This document shows, piece after piece, positions 14,123-17,100 of a stretch of 17,100 nt of DNA (position 1 is the first letter of the stretch; each line of letters opens with the position of its first letter). Both the position numbers and the translations under genes were made by a program. A model generated the notes under the pieces. The model had not been told where the DNA came from, did not search any database, and saw only the letters and a program-made list of their open reading frames with translations. The stretch is from assembly GCA_019120525.1 (NCBI GenBank), contig DWUW01000371.1:1-17100 (forward strand), read 5' to 3'. The DNA comes from Candidatus Eisenbergiella stercorigallinarum (lineage in GTDB: Bacteria; Bacillota; Clostridia; Lachnospirales; Lachnospiraceae).

Positions 14123-14822
14123 AAAGAAAGACGCAGGAAGCGCTCTGAAATACCGGTATGAACTGAAATATGTCTGTTCCGACCTGCAGCTTCGTCAGAT
14201 GGAGGAGAGGATCAGCGTACTGCTGAAGAAAGATCCGCATGTAGGCGAAAGCGGCTGTTATACCATAAGAAGCCTGTATTTTGACGACTATGAAAACAGC
14301 GCTTTTTGGGAAAAAGAAGATGGAGGGAATCCACGGAAAAAATATCGGCTGCGCTGTTACGATGGCAGAACGGATCGGGTCTGGCTTGAAATTAAACGGA
14401 AGGTGGGAACGAAGATCCGGAAAGAATCCTGCCGCGTGACCCGGCAGGAGGCCGAAGCCATGATCCGGGGAGACTGGTATGAGACCTTTCAGAATCCCGC
14501 TCCAACAGTGAGGGCTTTTTTCCTGGATGGCGCGACGCGGCTGATGCAGCCGAAGATCATCGTGGAATATGACCGGACTCCATATGTGGGGGAGGAAGGG
14601 AATGTAAGGATCACCTTTGACAGGAATATCCGTTCCTGCGCGGAACCGGAGGCGTTCTGGGAAAAGGAAATGCGGGCGCGGCCGATCATGGCGTCGGGGC
14701 AGCACCTCCTTGAGGTGAAATTTGATGAGTTCCTTCCAGACTGGATCTATCGGACGCTGCAGATGGAAAACATGACGCAGACAGCCTTTTCCAAATATTG
14801 TCTGTGCAGAAAGTATAAATGA
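14115..14822 (+). CDS. VTC domain protein, polyphosphate polymerase-like
   Basis: A 235-residue protein made almost wholly of a VTC domain, the tunnel-shaped fold of the yeast vacuolar polyphosphate polymerase Vtc4. Charged tunnel motifs are visible in order: KYRYELKY (12-19), SLYFDDYENSAFW (53-65), KKYRLRCY (75-82), WLEIKRK (90-96), VEYDR (150-154), RITFDR (165-170) and LLEVKFDE (198-205). Family members with these residues can make polyphosphate from ATP, but activity of bacterial VTC proteins is not generally established. There is no SPX domain and no membrane helix, so it should be cytoplasmic. ATG 14115 has GGGAGGA just upstream and overlaps the CotH end by eight bases. DUF4956 follows, the usual partner of this family. 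Triphosphate tunnel enzymes with other substrates are the main alternative. Confidence 0.9.
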   Translation: MAEKKDAGSALKYRYELKYVCSDLQLRQMEERISVLLKKDPHVGESGCYTIRSLYFDDYENSAFWEKEDGGNPRKKYRLRCYDGRTDRVWLEIKRKVGTKIRKESCRVTRQEAEAMIRGDWYETFQNPAPTVRAFFLDGATRLMQPKIIVEYDRTPYVGEEGNVRITFDRNIRSCAEPEAFWEKEMRARPIMASGQHLLEVKFDEFLPDWIYRTLQMENMTQTAFSKYCLCRKYK

Positions 14823-14879
14823 GACTGAAAAAAGGAGCGGGAATACCTCTGAGGTGAAAGCTCCGGAATGGAGATTGCT

Positions 14880-15554
14880 ATGAATTTTTCGGACATTTTC
14901 AAACAGTCCTTCCTGGACGGATTTGTCGGTACCGAGCTGGGATTTAAGGAAATCCTGATGGTCTTTCTGATCACAGCCTGCCTTGCCGCTTATATTTTCC
15001 TGGTCTATCGGGTAGTGACCAGAAGAACATTCTATTCAAAAAATTTTAATATCGCTCTGGCCATGCTCTGCATGATCACGGCAGCGGTCATTCTGACCAT
15101 CCAGTTCAGCATCGTGATCTCGCTCGGCATGGTGGGCGCGCTTTCTATTGTACGTTTCCGGACGGCGGTAAAGGATCCTATGGATCTGGTATTCCTGTTC
15201 TGGTCTATTGGTACGGGGATCATCTGCGGAGCCGGACTTGCGGAAATCGCCGTAATCCTGGCCCTGCTTCTGACTGCGGGCGTACTTCTTCTGGACCGTC
15301 TGCCGGTGGTTTCCGTTCCCATGCTGCTGGTGGTGAATGCGGATGATGCCGAAGCGGAGGAGAAAATTGTGGAAACGGCAAAACAATACAGCAGATACTG
15401 TAAGGTGAAGTCCAGAAATCTGGCCGGAGACAGGCTGAATATGATCGTAGAACTGAGAACCAGGCAGGAAAGCGAGCTGGTCAGGGCAGTAAACGGCCTG
15501 CAGCATGTATCGTCTGTTTCCCTGCTTGCCCATGACGGTGAGGCGACGTATTAG
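14880..15554 (+). CDS. DUF4956 integral membrane protein
   Basis: A 224-residue protein of the DUF4956 family, commonly found beside VTC-domain genes. Hydrophobic segments lie at about 24-46, 57-80, 83-92, 102-118 and 120-138. The highly conserved core GMVGALSIVRFRTAVKDP (83-100) contains two Arg and a Lys between helices. Residues about 145-224 form a soluble tail whose alternating predicted strands and helices (SVPMLLVVN; AEEKIVETAKQY; MIVELR; ESELVRAVNGLQ) suggest a small ACT- or ferredoxin-like domain. ATG 14880 is preferred because GGAG (14870-14873) is correctly spaced; ATG 14868 would add four residues. It could be the membrane partner of the VTC enzyme, as a channel or acceptor for its product, but no function is established. 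Confidence 0.88.
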   Translation: MNFSDIFKQSFLDGFVGTELGFKEILMVFLITACLAAYIFLVYRVVTRRTFYSKNFNIALAMLCMITAAVILTIQFSIVISLGMVGALSIVRFRTAVKDPMDLVFLFWSIGTGIICGAGLAEIAVILALLLTAGVLLLDRLPVVSVPMLLVVNADDAEAEEKIVETAKQYSRYCKVKSRNLAGDRLNMIVELRTRQESELVRAVNGLQHVSSVSLLAHDGEATY

Positions 15555-15601
15555 GGCAGCAGGACTGACAGGGACGCTTTGAAAGACCGGGAGGCGGGAA
15601 G

Positions 15602-17100
15602 ATGAAAGACAGATCGAAAAAAATATGGGAATCCGGGTACGTCCAGGTATTTCTTCTGGCATATCTGACGGCCATGCTGAGTTTTGCCGTCCTGTTGATC
15701 CGGGGGGAAGGGATTTTTACCCTGGGAAACGATTTTAATGAACAGCAGATCCCTTTTCACATGCTGGTAAACCGAGCGCTGAAAAGCGGAAATACGGGCT
15801 GGAACTGGTCCATAGACCTTGGATCGGGGTTGGTCGGGGCTTTTGGCTTCTATGTATTAGGAAGCCCTTTCGCATGGATTTCCTTCCTGTTTCCGCCGGA
15901 AAGCTATCCGTATGTGACAGCCTGGCTGTATATGGCAAAGTATGCGGCTGCGGCGGCCTGTGCTTATGGATATCTGAAAAGATTTACCGGAAAACGGTAT
16001 GCGGCTCTGGGAGCGATGCTGTATGCTTTTTCCGGGTTCCAGTCCGTGAATCTGATCTTCCATCATTTCCATGACGCTGTGGCCTTTTTTCCATTAATGC
16101 TTTCCGGGTATGAAGATCTGCGGGAGGGGAAGAAGGGCAGGCTTGCCCCGGCTGTGGCGGTCAATGCGCTGGTGAATTATTATTTCCTGATCCAGGAAGT
16201 GATCTTTCTCATCCTTTATTTCCTGGTCCGGGAAGGCGGACATCTTTGGAAAAAGAGGAAACTTGCCGGAAGCTGTATGGTGGAAGGTTTTCTTGGGATT
16301 GCCATGGGAGGCGTACTGTTTCTGCCTTCCGTATTATTTACGCTGGAAAATCCCAGACTGAGCAATCATCTGCCCTTTTCCGATTGGCTCTATCGTGGAA
16401 ACAGAGATTACCTTCAGGTGATCCGCACCCTGCTTTTCCCCGGGGAGCTGATGAACGCGCAGTCCTGTATTAAGGAATATGACTGGTCTTCCTGGTCTTC
16501 CTATCTTCCCATGACGGGGCTTGCGCTTCCGCTCTGCTATATCCTGAAAAAGAAAAAGGACTGGCTCGCCGTCCTTCTTGCCGGAGGAATAGCCATAACG
16601 GCAATACCTGCCCTGAATTGTGTATTCGGCCTGTGTTCTGACACCAATTATCACAGGTGGCTGTATATGCTGATCCTTCTGATGAGCCTGGCTTCCGCGA
16701 AGGTGGCGGAAAAGAGGGAGGAATATCCGATCAAAGGAATCTGCGCGGCGCTTGCCCTTTTTATGCTTGTATTGACGATCGGTTCCTTCTGGTGGTCGGA
16801 GCATAAATACCAGTTGATCAATCAGACGGATGTATTCCTGACCTGGTCGGCAGCGGGGATCGCGGGCATGGTACTGACCGGGCTGATCACAGCTGCTGTC
16901 AGAAGCCGGAAACGGTATGTGATATGTATGGGAACGGGGATTTTTGCTTTCTGTATTTTTACTACAGGAATGACCGCCTGGCTGTATCAGCGGAATTCCG
17001 GCCAGAGCCCGCAGGAATATGTGGAGAGGCTGGAAGCGTTTGGGCAGCTTTCCCTGCCTGATGAACGGTATCGTATCGCAGGAAGCGACAATACGTTGTT
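15602..17100 (+). CDS. YfhO family membrane protein, 5' part (runs off the window)
   Basis: The frame is open from ATG 15602 to the last base, giving at least 499 codons with no stop; family members are often 800 or more residues. GGGAGG (15589-15594) lies seven bases upstream. Many hydrophobic helices are present, beginning at about 14-33. GNDFNEQQIPF (42-52) is the typical early acidic motif of YfhO proteins, and NLIFHHFHDAV (150-160) and a NYYFLIQE stretch further on are also family-like. YfhO proteins have a GT-C type fold; Bacillus YfhO takes part in glycosylating lipoteichoic acid outside the membrane, using a lipid-linked sugar. A role as an outer-face glycosyltransferase acting on the polymer made here is a reasonable inference. 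The end lies outside the window. Confidence 0.85.
   Translation, partial: MKDRSKKIWESGYVQVFLLAYLTAMLSFAVLLIRGEGIFTLGNDFNEQQIPFHMLVNRALKSGNTGWNWSIDLGSGLVGAFGFYVLGSPFAWISFLFPPESYPYVTAWLYMAKYAAAAACAYGYLKRFTGKRYAALGAMLYAFSGFQSVNLIFHHFHDAVAFFPLMLSGYEDLREGKKGRLAPAVAVNALVNYYFLIQEVIFLILYFLVREGGHLWKKRKLAGSCMVEGFLGIAMGGVLFLPSVLFTLENPRLSNHLPFSDWLYRGNRDYLQVIRTLLFPGELMNAQSCIKEYDWSSWSSYLPMTGLALPLCYILKKKKDWLAVLLAGGIAITAIPALNCVFGLCSDTNYHRWLYMLILLMSLASAKVAEKREEYPIKGICAALALFMLVLTIGSFWWSEHKYQLINQTDVFLTWSAAGIAGMVLTGLITAAVRSRKRYVICMGTGIFAFCIFTTGMTAWLYQRNSGQSPQEYVERLEAFGQLSLPDERYRIAGSDNTL

Noticed and set aside
14834..14864. GGAGC/GCTCC arms enclosing ACCTCTGAGGT before the DUF4956 gene
   Set aside because: The outer stem is only five base pairs, the inner palindrome cannot form a normal loop without losing pairs, and the preferred ribosome site at 14870 lies outside it. 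Too weak to list as a regulatory element.
16484..16501. Tandem TGGTCTTCC repeat in the YfhO gene
   Set aside because: Only two nine-base copies, in frame, coding for WSSWSS; readily explained as chance within a coding sequence.

Overview
The window is one dense run of genes on the + strand from a bacterium. Short RBS-led junctions, frequent ATGA/GTGA stop-start overlaps, strong GGAGG ribosome sites and a GC content of roughly 52-65% by eye all fit. The gene families (DUF5672, GT17, GT2 and GT4 transferases, a CotH/VTC/DUF4956 set, YfhO) suggest an anaerobic gut-type Bacillota, most likely Lachnospiraceae or a close relative. This placement is inference; there is no rRNA or taxonomic marker gene here. 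I see no tRNA, CRISPR array, insertion sequence or minus-strand gene.

Layout. Positions 1-120 are non-coding and unusually structured: four consecutive stem-loops, the last abutting the ribosome site of the first gene, with long-range complementarity between a hairpin loop and the bases just before that site. Positions 133-6490 hold a GC-rich block of six genes: a DUF5672 putative glycosyltransferase, a GT17-like transferase, a GT2, a Wzy-like polymerase, a GT4 and a second GT2. Positions 6487-12552 hold a block that looks less GC-rich: a polysaccharide pyruvyl transferase, a cytoplasmic GH88/GH105-like glycoside hydrolase, a GT4, a serine-acetyltransferase-like O-acyltransferase, a GT2 and a GT11 (alpha-1,2-fucosyltransferase-like). 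Positions 12581 to the end hold a membrane and phosphate-linked set: a doubly anchored CotH-family kinase-like protein, a VTC-domain (polyphosphate-polymerase-fold) protein, a DUF4956 membrane protein, and the 5' part of a YfhO-family membrane protein that runs off the window.

How they may work together. Eight predicted glycosyltransferases plus a Wzy-like polymerase would build and polymerise a complex surface polysaccharide repeat unit. The pyruvyl and acyl transferases would decorate it, probably giving a negatively charged and possibly fucosylated glycan. No flippase, initiating sugar-phosphate transferase, chain-length regulator or nucleotide-sugar synthesis gene lies in the window, so the locus must continue outside it or rely on genes elsewhere. 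The CotH-VTC-DUF4956-YfhO set directly downstream is the least understood part. Its families suggest ATP-dependent phosphoryl chemistry at the membrane, and its position suggests a link to modification or export of the glycan, but no substrate can be read from the sequence.
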